In this document: positions 22,201-32,064 of the stretch, one piece after another | Position numbering within the stretch: the first letter of the stretch is position 1 | How the letters are laid out: each line of letters opens with the position of its first letter | NCBI RefSeq assembly: GCF_036898095.1 | Contig: NC_090767.1 | Span: 24,698,570-24,762,569 of the forward strand | Source: Palaemon carinicauda | Lineage: Eukaryota; Arthropoda; Malacostraca; Decapoda; Palaemonidae | DNA: 64,000 bases | Direction of reading: 5' to 3' | The notes under the pieces: generated by a model | Told to the model about the DNA's origin: nothing | Seen by the model: only the letters and a program-made list of their open reading frames with translations | Database searches by the model: none | Translations under genes and position numbers: made by a program

Positions 22201-24720
22201 ATACTCTAAAAGAAGTCTATTTTCAGAAGTATACAGTAGACCTACACCAAAACGTTCCACCTGAATAAGTATGTGCATAAGTTTCAGATCTTTAAACTAA
22301 TTTAAGCATGACATTAAGCAACTGCTTTTAATGTAAAATGTTATGTATTCCCAATTCCATTTGGTGCTCAAGAAAAATACATAGAAACCTTTAACCAAAC
22401 TTAGTAACTATCTTCATTTCTAAACTCTCCATTTACCATGGGGATGAACGTGACAACAAATACCCGATAAAAGATATAGTTACATTGTCTAACTGCTTCT
22501 TTAAATTGTTAAAACTATTAGAAGGGCAATTACATAGCATCTTCCTTCATTTAAAAGATAAATATTTGTAAACATAGTTAAACAAACATAATACTTCCAA
22601 GTAGATGGGATAAAAAGTATGATAGCAGAGGCGCCCTATGCCAAAATTATATTTTAAAGCCGTCTATAATTGGAAATACAAATAGGTATTTAATACATAT
22701 AGAGTCTATAGCCAAACTATAAATCCTAGATTTTAACATACTATCTACTTTCCTTTTACGGTGATATTTCTATTATTCTCAAGTAAATCTTACTCATTTT
22801 GTACCATACAACTATATAAACTATGGAAGATAATAATCCTAAAGGCATTAACTCATAAATTTGCTAAGATGACTTTATAGCGAAAAAAGAAAATAATTTT
22901 TTTTTCATTTTGTAAAATATAATAGTTACCCTTAAATAACGTTTTCTCTCAAACAAAAGTTGTATTGTTTTCTTTTTCTTAAAACCCGCTGATCCAGGAG
23001 TAACTTGCTTATAAATTTCACTCCTATATATTCATTAAATATTAAATTATATTCATACGAATATCTTATGAACTCTTATAGTAATTAAATTAATCTATTT
23101 GAAGAATTTTTTAGATGTATTCTAAGCAATATACCTTAATTTTAGCCAATGAAAAGGCTATAGAATGCAGACTATGGTGGAGGTCCCTGATTGGCTGAAA
23201 CTATTCTTTAAACAGAGGGACAACTTTTTGGAAATTTGTCCCCAAATTTTGGAATTTTTAGAGGGTTTTTGGGGACATTGAGTGTGGGAATTCCCTTACG
23301 TCTGGTAAATGTAAAACATTATCTAAATACTCATGAATAATTATCCAGTCTTCATTGAGACTTATAATGAAAGTGACTGACTTAATTACGTTTTATTGTT
23401 TTCCAATGGTATACCATTCATTGCAATTAGAACTTTATTAACATATCTTTTAGAGCACAAAATGAAATCAGAGCACAAATTAATCATTAATAAAACAAAA
23501 TATACTGTATGTTGTTTCACAATTGGAACAATTAGAAATAAAAACAGAATAGATTATAATTACAGAAGATACAGGAGTACACTGTACAGCATTTAATAGA
23601 CTGTAAATTTAATTGTGTTGAAAAATGCCCGGAGAAACTACTTCTGGTCAGGGGAACTTTTAGGGATTGTCTAGGGATGTTCCTGACTGTGTAGACTGTA
23701 GAAGAAGATTCATTTCTCAGACGAAGAGAGAGGAAGAAGGAACCAAGCTAAGTCTCGTCTTTGAACTTGTGATCCTGCAAACAGTGAAGGCTTCATTAGG
23801 TAAGGAGGGACACATTTTACAAGGTTTTATTGATTTTATTATGTTCTCGTGGTATGTTTAATGACTCAAAATACTGGAGATTCGAATATCTTCTAGGTGC
23901 TGTAGGTTTCCATGTGTTAAACCATCGAATTTCTTTAAGGGTCTTTTATTGGCGAAGAAACTTTATAAAAGACATTTCTCAAAAATGGCCTTTTTAGCTT
24001 GTGTTGGTAATACAATTTATCAGTGAGTGGTTATTAAATGAGATTGTTTTCAGATGTGGCTTTAACTTTTCAATTAACGAGATGGTGTATAAGTGTAGTC
24101 GCTGCGTGGTTATAGTTCCAGTTAAGGAATCTGTAATCACCTATAATTGGAGTTGTTACTATAAGAGTAAATTGAGAAAATACTAATCCATGTAGCAGTA
24201 GGCCTAGATTTTAGAATCCAAATCAAATGTCGATCATTTTTATGGAATTTTTGTTCCTGTGGTTAAAATAGAGGGTCGTACCATTATAATATCTATTCAA
24301 TGTTTTATTAAAAAACATTACTTTTTAATCACATACTTTGATTTAATCTGGTAAGAAATATGATTAATTATTTTTCACATTTTAAAAGGTGTGAATGTGA
24401 TGGTGTAAACTATAGTGAAAACTGTGATTTGTGTAAATTATTTGCATTGTAAAATTGTAATTAAGAAACGAGAGTTTCGGGTGATGTGTGCTGGAAAGAT
24501 ATTCGTTAGTTGACCAAAAATATAATTCAGTGAACAACTCAACACTCTCATAGAATCGTTATTTTATTAATACACAAAATTAATTCTTTGTTATAATATG
24601 GTATATACATACTGTATGACTATACATATATCATTCGTTTGAATACAAATGCATACAATCCTTGACACGAATATATACAATCATTTTGCTTTTAAGAAAC
24701 AACCATTGTCTCACTTTACG
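22201..24720. other. AT-rich sequence without recognised genes
   Basis: Only short chance ORFs occur (for example 23396-23596 and 23667-23861 on the + strand). Around 23180-23280 there is a pocket richer in G with repeated GGGGACA/TGTCCCC words but no clear inverted termini. I see no supported gene, RNA or element. Confidence 0.5.
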
Positions 24721-24759
24721 TTAGTTTGATAACTCGCAGTATCAACCACGCCCACCAAT

Positions 24760-24762
<3 letters not shown>

Positions 24763-24844
<82 letters not shown>
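24763..24844. repeat. (TC)n microsatellite
   Basis: About 41 perfect TC dinucleotides. The ORF that spans it encodes only alternating Ser-Leu and is not a gene. Confidence 0.99.
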
Positions 24845-24847
<3 letters not shown>

Positions 24848-25490
24848 TAAATACAAGAAGGCAGTAAGTATCAAATCCATTGGAATATTAAAAATTCGGA
24901 AGTGTATTCCAAGATATAAATAATTTTTAAATTTAAATTAAGTCACTCTCACGTCAGCTCAGCTCATACAATTTACACAAGTAGAAACATGGCTCTTTTT
25001 TTTTTTTTTTTTTTTTTTGAGAAAAAATATTTTGTTTGGAAAACCATTATTGAAACTGTTTTGTATTAAACTATCATCAATAATCACCTCGTTAGGTAAT
25101 GACTGAACTCTTACCGTAAGTGGGGGGTGGGCGGGGAGGGGCGGGTTGTCCTTGCTTGTTTTTCAACTAACCAGACAAAAGTTACAAGGATGGACCTACC
25201 CGTTGTCGGTGAATTTTCAAAAAATGTTGTTTAATCTGAAAATGGAAAGCCTTATTTAGTAATTAATACTAAACCCTCGTTTAGTATCAAGGTAAAAAGT
25301 TGAATTTGTTTAGCATTAATTAATCTTATTACTAAATGATTGCATGAAATGTCGTTGCTATCTTTAATACTTTATGGATTGGGCAATTTGAATGGAAGGC
25401 GTGACTTCAACTCTAATAATTATCATAAATATTTTGACTTTATAAAGGATCAGTTCGGTTTTTTAAGCATGTTAAAATGAGTGGAGGAGG
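24845..25490. other. AT-rich spacer with poly(T) and a G-rich tract
   Basis: No gene is seen. It contains a run of about 26 T (24993-25018) and a G-rich tract at 25122-25145. Confidence 0.6.
25122..25145 (+). other. Potential G-quadruplex
   Basis: Five G-runs of three or more, separated by single bases (pattern G6-T-G3-C-G4-A-G4-C-G3). This satisfies the short-loop quadruplex pattern and is an isolated island in AT-rich DNA. Structure formation is inferred from the pattern only. Confidence 0.6.
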
Positions 25491-25887
25491 GCACAGTGTA
25501 AAATCCGGACGTCGGATGCCGTCCGGGAGAATAGAAAAACGCTCGTATCACCGGGAAAGACACGAAAATACTCCTCTTTTTTGTGACTGGTAATGTTCAC
25601 TGATACTTTCTGTTATTTTCTGAATAAATCTCCGAAAAAATATTGGTTTATTTTCATGTTATTGAGAATATCACTTAGTACATAGTGTAATGTTGACGTC
25701 CGATTGAGTTTATTCTCAATAAAATGAAAATAAATCAACATTTTTCGAATATTTATTCAGGAAATAACAGAAAGTATCAGTGAAAAATACCAGTGTGAAA
25801 AAAGTGGTGTATTATGGCGCATTTACCGGTGATACAAGGGGTTTTCTATTCTCCCGGACGGCATCCGACGTCCGGATTCTACAGTGC
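25491..25887. mobile_element. Foldback MITE-like element
   Basis: A near-complete inverted repeat of about 397 bp centred near 25689. The outer arms share CCGGACGTCGGATGCCGTCC followed by GGGAGAATAGAAAA. The inner parts also pair (CACTGATACTTTCTGTTATT and GAATAAAT on the left; their complements on the right). Termini read CAGTGTAAAATCC on the left and, complemented, CACTGTAGAATCC on the right. No coding capacity. The superfamily is uncertain: the CAGTG/CACTG start would suit hAT or CACTA types, but I see no clear target duplication. Confidence 0.8.
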
Positions 25888-26005
25888 CAAAATAAATGGA
25901 GAAAAGCGAATGTATTCCTACTGTTTACCTGAAAAAATATCTGCATGAGGATCTGTCCGAGGAGAAGTTGTCTTCGTCTTCTGGATGCCGCTAAGATGTT
26001 GTCTA

Positions 26006-26110
<105 letters not shown>

Positions 26111-26114
26111 TGCC

Positions 26115-27003
26115 AAGTATCCCAGTATTGATGGTGAGGTCAAAAGAAAAGCCAGGAATGACTGGAGAGAATATTTAGACAGTAAAGCAGAGGTGGCTGA
26201 CAAAGCTATGAATTCAAGAAGTGGCTGTATGGTGTAAGAATTGCTCATAGAATTATGAATGAAATCTCGACTGGGGCAAAGAAGAAGCTTATATCCATCA
26301 AAAAGAGACACGGCTCTGTTATAGCAACAGAAGATGATGAAGAAAGACAACGTTGGATGGAACACTTTAGTGAGGTTATGAATAGGAGATATGAAGGGAA
26401 TATTTTGATTGATATACTGGAAGCTGATGAAGATCTTGATGTTCCCATGAATGAATTCGGTGTGTTTGAAGTCAAAGCTTTCATCAAAAACCTAGAGAGA
26501 TGGAAAGCCCCTGGATACAATGGAATGGAAGAACTGCCGAGATGATATTGACCAAAATGAAGTGACTCCCAGGCTACTTACAAGATTATTTTTGTAGAAT
26601 GTGGCATGAAGAGGCAAAACCTGATGAATGGGAGTTAGGAGTGTTGGTAAAAATAGCTAAAAAGGGAGACCTGACTGATTGCAATAATTACATTGGCATC
26701 ACACTTAAGTCAGTTATTATGAAAATATATAGTGTGCTTATTTTAAAGAAACAGGGGAGAACTAATGATGAAAAGCTGAGAGATGAACAAGCAGGAATTA
26801 GAAAAGGTATAAAAGTTGTACTGACCAAATTTTCATTTTGAGACATCTACAGCAATATGTAAAATATAAAAATCCTCTTTTGATGGCATTTGTGGACTAT
26901 GAAAAAGCATTTGATAGTGTGCACAGTCCAATTCTGTGGAGAGTCCTGCATTGTTATGGAATTCCTCTTAAATATGCAAATTTGATTAAGTCTGTTTGCG
27001 ATT
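26115..27003 (+). pseudogene. RTE-like LINE reverse transcriptase fragment
   Basis: Fragments of a non-LTR ORF2 in shifting frames: DDEERQRWMEHFSEVMNRRY (about 26335), IKNLERWKAPGYNGM (about 26485), WELGVLVKIAKKGDLTDCNN (about 26630), DEQAGIRKG (about 26788) and LLMAFVDYEKAFDSVHSPIL (about 26878). These are the linker and RT fingers/palm blocks of RTE-type ORF2; the assignment to RTE is tentative. The catalytic YADD box is missing because the copy stops at about 27003, where another LINE's tail begins. Endonuclease is absent at the 5' side. Several stops and frameshifts show decay. Confidence 0.72.
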
Positions 27004-27350
27004 GATTGATTGATTAATTTAAAGTTTTCAGGGCATCCTGACATCTAAGGTCATTGACGCCGATAACATTTATTCTATATAAAAATTAGAAGAATATTCA
27101 ATTAAAACCACATAAGTTGAATGTCATTACAGAAGTTAAATAGTTTTCAGAAGACCTGCTTCTGAAATAAATCTAAAAATGTCGCTCGTATAGGACACAT
27201 CATGTCCAAGAATCTTGGCAAGGATGAACCTGCCATCCTTACCAGGAGCCTCAAACAGGTATCTATTTCTTAAGTTATTATAATTGGGGCATTCGGTCAA
27301 GAAATGCCTCACTGTTGAAGGTACTAAACAGTCGTCACAATACGATTGGT
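27004..27350 (-). mobile_element. 5'-truncated LINE (I/Jockey type) 3' end
   Basis: On the minus strand the C-terminus of an ORF2 is readable: YCDDCLVPSTVRHFLTECPN, then FEAPGKDGRFILAKILGHDV and a stop at about 27136. The C-x2-C...H...C layout is the post-RT cysteine motif typical of I/Jockey-group LINEs. It is followed by a 3' UTR and a short (AATC)n tail at 27003-27017. The 5' break is at about 27350, directly against the Tigger C-terminus, so the fusion ORF at 27136-27564 is an artefact of insertion. Confidence 0.7.
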
Positions 27351-28368
27351 GTTGGCCCTTCAGCAGAAACTGCAAGAGGCGGCGTAGTGGCTCGGTTAAT
27401 ACGATTACTAAATTCGATAACTCTGACCATATTATCATTAATTTCTTGCGCCCTTTGTTGCAGACCCCATGCCATGTTGCAAAGCTCTTGCAGGTTGTCC
27501 AGGGTAAGGCCACGTTCTTCAGGTTCGTCGTCGTCGCCGACGTCGGCTGCCTCTTCTTCCTCACTTGCTGATCTTGTCATTTCGACAAGGTCCTCTTTGG
27601 TTAGGGGCTCCGAGTGGCACTCGATCTGTGAGTTGACGTCATCTATCGTCATGTCAGAGGAACCTTTTTTGGCAACTAACCGTGCCAGCCTCACAGCCTT
27701 ATCTACGGCAGAGTGGTGAACTTCATCTGCCGTAAATCCCTCATAGTCAAAAACAATGTTTGGCCACAATTTTCTCCAACTTACATTCAATGTTTGCTGT
27801 TTCATCTCATTAAGAGCTTTCTGAATGTTTGCCAGGCACGTTACAATGTTATATTCCTGCAAATATCTCTTGAGGCTGAAGTCCTCGACTCCTTCTTCGA
27901 TGGAGGAGATGAGGCCCTCCATCGTGGACCTCGTGTAGAGGGCTTTGAAGGCCCGAATGACCCCTTGATCCATTGGTTGTATGAGGGAAGTGGTGTTGGG
28001 GTGGGGGCAGGAACTCAACTTGGACCCCGTCATAATGCAGATCCATTGCATGGCCTCCTGAACAGTCCATCAAGAGGAGGACCTTAAAGGGTAGCCCATT
28101 CTCCACGAGGTACAGCTTCACCTGTGGGATAAGGCAGTTCACGAACTATTCGATTGTGAGGGCTTTGGTTATCCATGTCTTTTTATTACTCCTCCAATAG
28201 ATGGACAGCAAGGCTTTGTTTTCGTTTTTCAAAGCCCGAGGATTCATGGACTTGTAAATTAAGCCGGGCTTGAGCGTGAAGCCCGCGGCATTCCTGCACA
28301 TGAGGAGAGTGACGTGATCTTTGTGGGCCTTGAATCCTGGCTTCTTTACTTCGTCCTTGTAAAGGAAC
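27351..28368 (-). pseudogene. Tigger/pogo transposase, C-terminal part
   Basis: Minus-strand continuation of the transposase interrupted at 28370-30939. KKPGFKAHKDHVTLLMC (about 28340) leads into NPRALKNENKALLSIYWRS (about 28240). The second catalytic aspartate is in VLLLMDCSGGHAMD (about 28060) and the third in the hallmark NTTSLIQPMDQGVI (about 27975). The DDE domain is frameshifted between 28142 and 28051. A long acidic C-terminal tail follows, cut by a LINE insertion near 27350. Cut-and-paste transposase of the Tc1-mariner/pogo group; inactive. Confidence 0.85.
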
Positions 28369-28412
28369 GACTAGGACGGCATCCTGTTGTTGTTGTTGTT
28401 GGTGTATTAAAG

Positions 28413-28538
28413 CCAACATTTCTTGTTGGCACGGGCCTTTGTATTGTTCGGCCCGTAGGTGATCAAACACAAAAAATAGGTACTAAGTTAAAATTGCCCA
28501 GCCTTACTGCTGGACACGGGCTTTTGTGTAGCAGCCCG
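28413..28538 (-). other. Two tandem copies of a two-hairpin motif in the element's 3' UTR
   Basis: Unit 1 (minus, 28538-28498): stem CGGGCT/AGCCCG, then TGT, then stem CCAGC/GCTGG. Unit 2 (28455-28413): stem CGGGCC/GGCCCG, then TG, then stem CCAACA/TGTTGG. The second stem changes sequence but keeps pairing. This looks like a selected RNA structure, perhaps an RT recognition site. Confidence 0.65.
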
Positions 28539-28907
28539 TAGTATTTATTGCCCTAAGTAGGCAATAGTGTCACAGCAGTACCAGTCTCTCATGTCTGGAT
28601 TTGCAGCCGCTCAGCTCCTTGAGCGTAGCTGCAGGTGCGACCGCTCAGCTCCTTGAGCATAGTCGCCAGATTGGCAAAGATAGGTCTTGCAACTGCTCAG
28701 CCCCTTGAGCGTGGTTGCCAGTGTGGTCGCTCAGCACCAAGAGCATGACCTTGCGGACCAAAAAACAGGACCATTTGGAGCCGAAATGAAAGGTTTTAGT
28801 AGTAGGTAAAAGTGTTGATAGCAGTAAGTCCCAGTAAGTAGGAGAGACTGGGAGAGGAGGGAAGAATTCGAGTAGTAGGAAAAAGTGGCAGATTTAAGCA
28901 TAGATGC

Positions 28908-30776
28908 CTATCTCTGCACCGGGGAGGGTGAAACTAAGGGACTGAGGAGGGAATGAATTACAGAGGAGGGAGTCTTAGCAAGGGAGCAGACTTTGACTAG
29001 TAGTTGCAGTACTAGGGGGATCAAGGTATCCACTGGCAGGGCCTCTGCCAGGGATAAGATGGCAGATATTGCTGGGGGTTGGGGAGGAGATTTCACAGCG
29101 CTGGAGGTTGGCTCTTCAGCTGGGCTAACAACAGTGCTGGGTTCTTGGTCCGTGGCTGCAGTAGGGGCTCCTGGAGGAGGAGCCTCGGATTGTCGTCTGG
29201 GAGGCCTGGTTCGCTGAATCCGCTGGGGTTTCGGTGCCTGCCTTGGTGCAGCCTCAGGTTTGTTAGGTGTCTGCCTTGGTGCAGCCTCAGGTTTGGTCGG
29301 TGGGGCTGCCAGTGGGGTTGGTAGCCTCTTCAAGAATTCAGGGCACTTCTTGTTCCATGCATGGTGACGTCCCGTACAATTGGGACATTTTGCCTGGGTT
29401 TTTGTCCCATTCCGGTGTGCGTCAATGCAGTCCTGTGTGGGATGGCGGTGGCTGCAGACTCCGCATATTGTAGGGTTCCTGCACTCTTCTTTCTGGTGCC
29501 CATAGCGCTGGCAGTTGTAACAGCGTAGTGGTTCTCGCTTTGGACTTCTGATGGGAAACTTCCCCCAGAGGCCCAAATCCAGTGCTTTAGGGACTTGCCC
29601 TATAAAGGTGACTGTTACTTCCTTGGTGGGAAGTTTGCGGTGGTCCAGCTTCCTCTCGGCTTTTGCAACATTGCTGCAGTCGGTGACGAATGACAGTGGC
29701 ATGTTGACAGGAAACCGATAGATCACTGCCTGTCTGAGTCTCTTCTCGGGGTCCAGGAGGGTCAGGGAGGTTTCCTGTTGGAGGATGTTGACGCTGGCAA
29801 GGTCCTTCGGGGATATAATTAAATCCCCTTTCAGGTTGGCCCTGGCTGTGATCTTGATGCCAGGGTTGGCGGTGGCAATAGCAGCAACTGCTGCATATGA
29901 CGGTGAGCCTTCTACAGCTGCCATCTTGAATTTGACAAGCTGTTTGGGTTGGCTGACAGGTGGTTGTGGTCCCTCAGCAGCGGCCAAGTTTAGGTCCAAG
30001 CTTGGGTCATTTTCGGTGATTGCCTGAGCCTCCATTAGGAGCTGTGAGAGGCATGGAGTGCAGTTGCAATCCTCAGGGTGCAGTTCTGCTAGTTGCGGTG
30101 CAGTCAGGTCTAGATCCATGGTTGAAACGTTGGTCTCAGGTTCCGGAGTTGCGGTGAGTGGAGCGTCCTCTGCTTCCATCTTTTCAGGTGTCTTCTGGAC
30201 AGCTGGTGCTGGAGATGGAGTGGGTGGCTCCGGGATAGGTGAGTCTTCGGAGTCCTTAGCTGGTTTGGCATGAGTGGGGGAGCTGTGGCCTACAGTGTTG
30301 CTCCAGATAGCATACACACATGACTGGCAGTCACAGTCCCGTTCAAAGGGGAGAGAGTTACTGCAACTGGGTGCAGACACTGTCTCTTTATACCGTGCTT
30401 GCACTCGGTATTTCCTCTGGAAAATGTCTGGATAAGGAGGCTGTGGAGGGTAGGATGGTATATCCATATATCCTGGCCTGTGCTTCCTTTGCAGGAGGTG
30501 GTAGATGCTCTCAAGCACCAGGGTATAGCACTGAAAACAACTGCATGTTTTCCTGTGAGAGAGCACCGTTGGGTCCCTTATTTTGAACCCTATGTGGTCT
30601 GCTAGCTGCTGCCTGTAGTTCTGGTACCTCAGGCAGCGATTGCACTTGCACTGCTGAGCCCCATTCTTGCAGGGATTTATCCAGGTGGGGTACAAACTCC
30701 TTCTGTAAGTGCGGAGACTGTCGTGCCCATCATCAGCCATACTGGATGGAATTGAGCTAGTCACTGAGGTCAACAA
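28908..30776 (-). CDS. LINE ORF1 (Gag-like) protein with CxCxxC modules and three zinc knuckles
   Basis: Intact 622-codon ORF, the longest closed frame in the window. A second start at 30740 (MADDGHDSL) is equally plausible. The N-terminal half has four spaced CxCxxC modules near residues 43, 75, 145 and 235 (CKCNRC, CSCFQC, CDCQSC, CNCTPC), with Pro-rich linkers between the later ones. A conserved folded region follows (about 285-410; LKGDLIISPKDLA, LSFVTDCSNVAKAE). Next come three zinc knuckles of CX2CX4HX4C, CX2CX3HX4C and CX2CX3HX6C form (about 417-480; CYNCQRYGHQKEEC, CGVCSHRHPTQDC, CPNCTGRHH). That triplet is the standard arrangement of Jockey/I-type ORF1. The tail is Pro-rich and ends in a hydrophobic helix-like segment. 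Expected role: RNA-binding chaperone of the element's ribonucleoprotein. The CxCxxC modules are not a domain I recognise. Confidence 0.85.
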   Translation of the reverse strand: MLTSVTSSIPSSMADDGHDSLRTYRRSLYPTWINPCKNGAQQCKCNRCLRYQNYRQQLADHIGFKIRDPTVLSHRKTCSCFQCYTLVLESIYHLLQRKHRPGYMDIPSYPPQPPYPDIFQRKYRVQARYKETVSAPSCSNSLPFERDCDCQSCVYAIWSNTVGHSSPTHAKPAKDSEDSPIPEPPTPSPAPAVQKTPEKMEAEDAPLTATPEPETNVSTMDLDLTAPQLAELHPEDCNCTPCLSQLLMEAQAITENDPSLDLNLAAAEGPQPPVSQPKQLVKFKMAAVEGSPSYAAVAAIATANPGIKITARANLKGDLIISPKDLASVNILQQETSLTLLDPEKRLRQAVIYRFPVNMPLSFVTDCSNVAKAERKLDHRKLPTKEVTVTFIGQVPKALDLGLWGKFPIRSPKREPLRCYNCQRYGHQKEECRNPTICGVCSHRHPTQDCIDAHRNGTKTQAKCPNCTGRHHAWNKKCPEFLKRLPTPLAAPPTKPEAAPRQTPNKPEAAPRQAPKPQRIQRTRPPRRQSEAPPPGAPTAATDQEPSTVVSPAEEPTSSAVKSPPQPPAISAILSLAEALPVDTLIPLVLQLLVKVCSLAKTPSSVIHSLLSPLVSPSPVQR

Positions 30777-30939
30777 CAGTTATTTATTTAGCAAAAAAGC
30801 CAAAGTAAATAACTGGATTCTTTCTTATATGCGGCCTCTTCAACCAAAGTTGAGAGGTCCTAGTGACAGAGTGGATAAAAGTCCACCCATCCAGGTGTTG
30901 CCAAGTCCGGTGCTGCTGAACTTAGAAGGCTGGAGAGCT

Positions 30940-31603
30940 CTTGTCGGCGCGAGAGCTGGGCCGAGACGGACGGCATCCTCTTCCAGAAGAGGCCAGTCTC
31001 ATCCATACTGAACACATGCTCCGCGAGATAGCCACCTTTTTTTAATTAATTTTGGGAACTCCTCCTTGATGTAACAAAGAGTTGCCTCTTGGTCTGCCGA
31101 GGCGGCCTCCCCTATACAAAGGAATGCTGCGAAGGCCAAACCTCCTCTTGAATTTCTCGAACCAGCCCTTTGCTGGCAACAAAACCACGTTTTTCTCATG
31201 GGGCAGGATCATCTTCTTCTTCGTTATCATCACCTTCGTCGTCTTCGTTTGGTTTTCCTTCAGGAACTAGGCTATCATACAAGGTTTTGGCTTTTTCGCG
31301 ACATTCCTATATCTGCATTGATAACGCATTCTCCATTTGCACAATCGTCATATTACGAGGAGTCATAACGCGGTTAGTGTCCTTGGAGAACGTTATTGAG
31401 GGAGTTTTACATATTTTCATTTCATCTTGTTTTACGTAGTGAACCGTCTATTCTTTCACTCCGTAAATGCGGGCAACAGACATATAGCTTCTGCATGCCT
31501 TAAGCATGTCCAGTAATTTCACTTTCACCTTCACCGTCATAATTTTTCCCTTCTTCTTGGGTTCACTAGAGGATGTAGAGGGTAGAGGACGTTTAGGAGC
31601 CAT
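30940..31603 (-). pseudogene. Tigger/pogo transposase, N-terminal part
   Basis: Starts with ATG at 31603-31601 (MAPKRPLPSTSSSEPKKKGK). It contains a helix-turn-helix segment (LLDMLKACRSYMSVARIYG, about 31520-31460), then the CENP-B-type DNA-binding region in two frames (KGWFEKFKRRFGLRSIPLY at about 31165 and GEAASADQEA at about 31115). It ends with the first catalytic aspartate in MDETGLFWKRMP (about 31006-30970). Several frameshifts and stops are present. The frame resumes after the ORF1 element at 28368, which fixes the insertion point just after the FWKRMP motif. Confidence 0.83.
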
Positions 31604-31829
31604 TTTCAAGGGTGTCACAAGCACTATTTTACACTAAAAAAGCACAAGAAAACAGCAAAAAGTTCCACGCGGCAAGACTAAGCAGCACAAGCGAAGCGAG
31701 AGAGAACAATGAATGCGGTCTCCCTTTGCGGGGCGCACGGCAGGGAGAGATGCTGGGTAAAGTGTCTCGGCAGTTCAGCCAATCAGCTTGCAAGATTCTG
31801 GAGCCAGGATGGCCAGTGAATCAGAGTGG

Positions 31830-31881
31830 TAGATTTTGAGTTGCGAGCCATCTCCGTATTGATACCTGATGTTCTACTGTA
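31830..31881. repeat. Tigger 5' terminal inverted repeat candidate
   Basis: On the minus strand, TA at 31881-31880 is followed by CAGTAGAACATCAGGTATCA. This resembles pogo/Tigger termini (TA target site and CAGTAGAAC start), at a sensible distance (about 280 bp) from the transposase start. The opposite end was removed by the LINE at 27004-27350, so the inverted partner cannot be verified. Confidence 0.55.
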
Positions 31882-32064
31882 CTCTCCCTGCCTTCTGCTA
31901 GCGCCCGCATAACTTTTGCACTATTTATTCTAATTTGTCCTTTCTGTTCAATATTAATGAGGGAGGGATTTCTGGTATATATGCCATTGTGCACATCGGT
32001 GAAGCTATAGGAGTTCACTGTGAGGTGATGCATAAGTATCATCAAGGGAACCAGGCCCACACTG

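Larger units (their letters stand above)
28370..30939 (-). mobile_element. ORF1-only LINE-like element, copy A, inserted in Tigger
   Basis: About 2.57 kb minus-strand insert that separates the two halves of a Tigger transposase. It contains one intact ORF (30776-28908), a 5' UTR of about 160 bp, and a 3' UTR of about 540 bp. The 3' UTR has imperfect CTCAAGGAGCTGAGCGG repeats (complement at about 28600-28740), two copies of a two-hairpin motif, and a short (CAA)n end at 28384-28401. There is no ORF2, endonuclease or RT. Two other copies in the window have the same content, so this may be a genuine non-autonomous family. Confidence 0.7.

Noticed and set aside
24726..24923. ORF of 65 codons over the (TC)n tract
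   Set aside because: Only alternating Ser-Leu from the microsatellite; no coding evidence.
27136..27564. Apparent 142-codon fusion protein on the minus strand
   Set aside because: Junction of a LINE ORF2 C-terminus and an out-of-frame Tigger tail; an insertion artefact.
29785..30027. Plus-strand ORFs antisense to ORF1 copy A
   Set aside because: Shadows of the intact 622-codon frame on the other strand.
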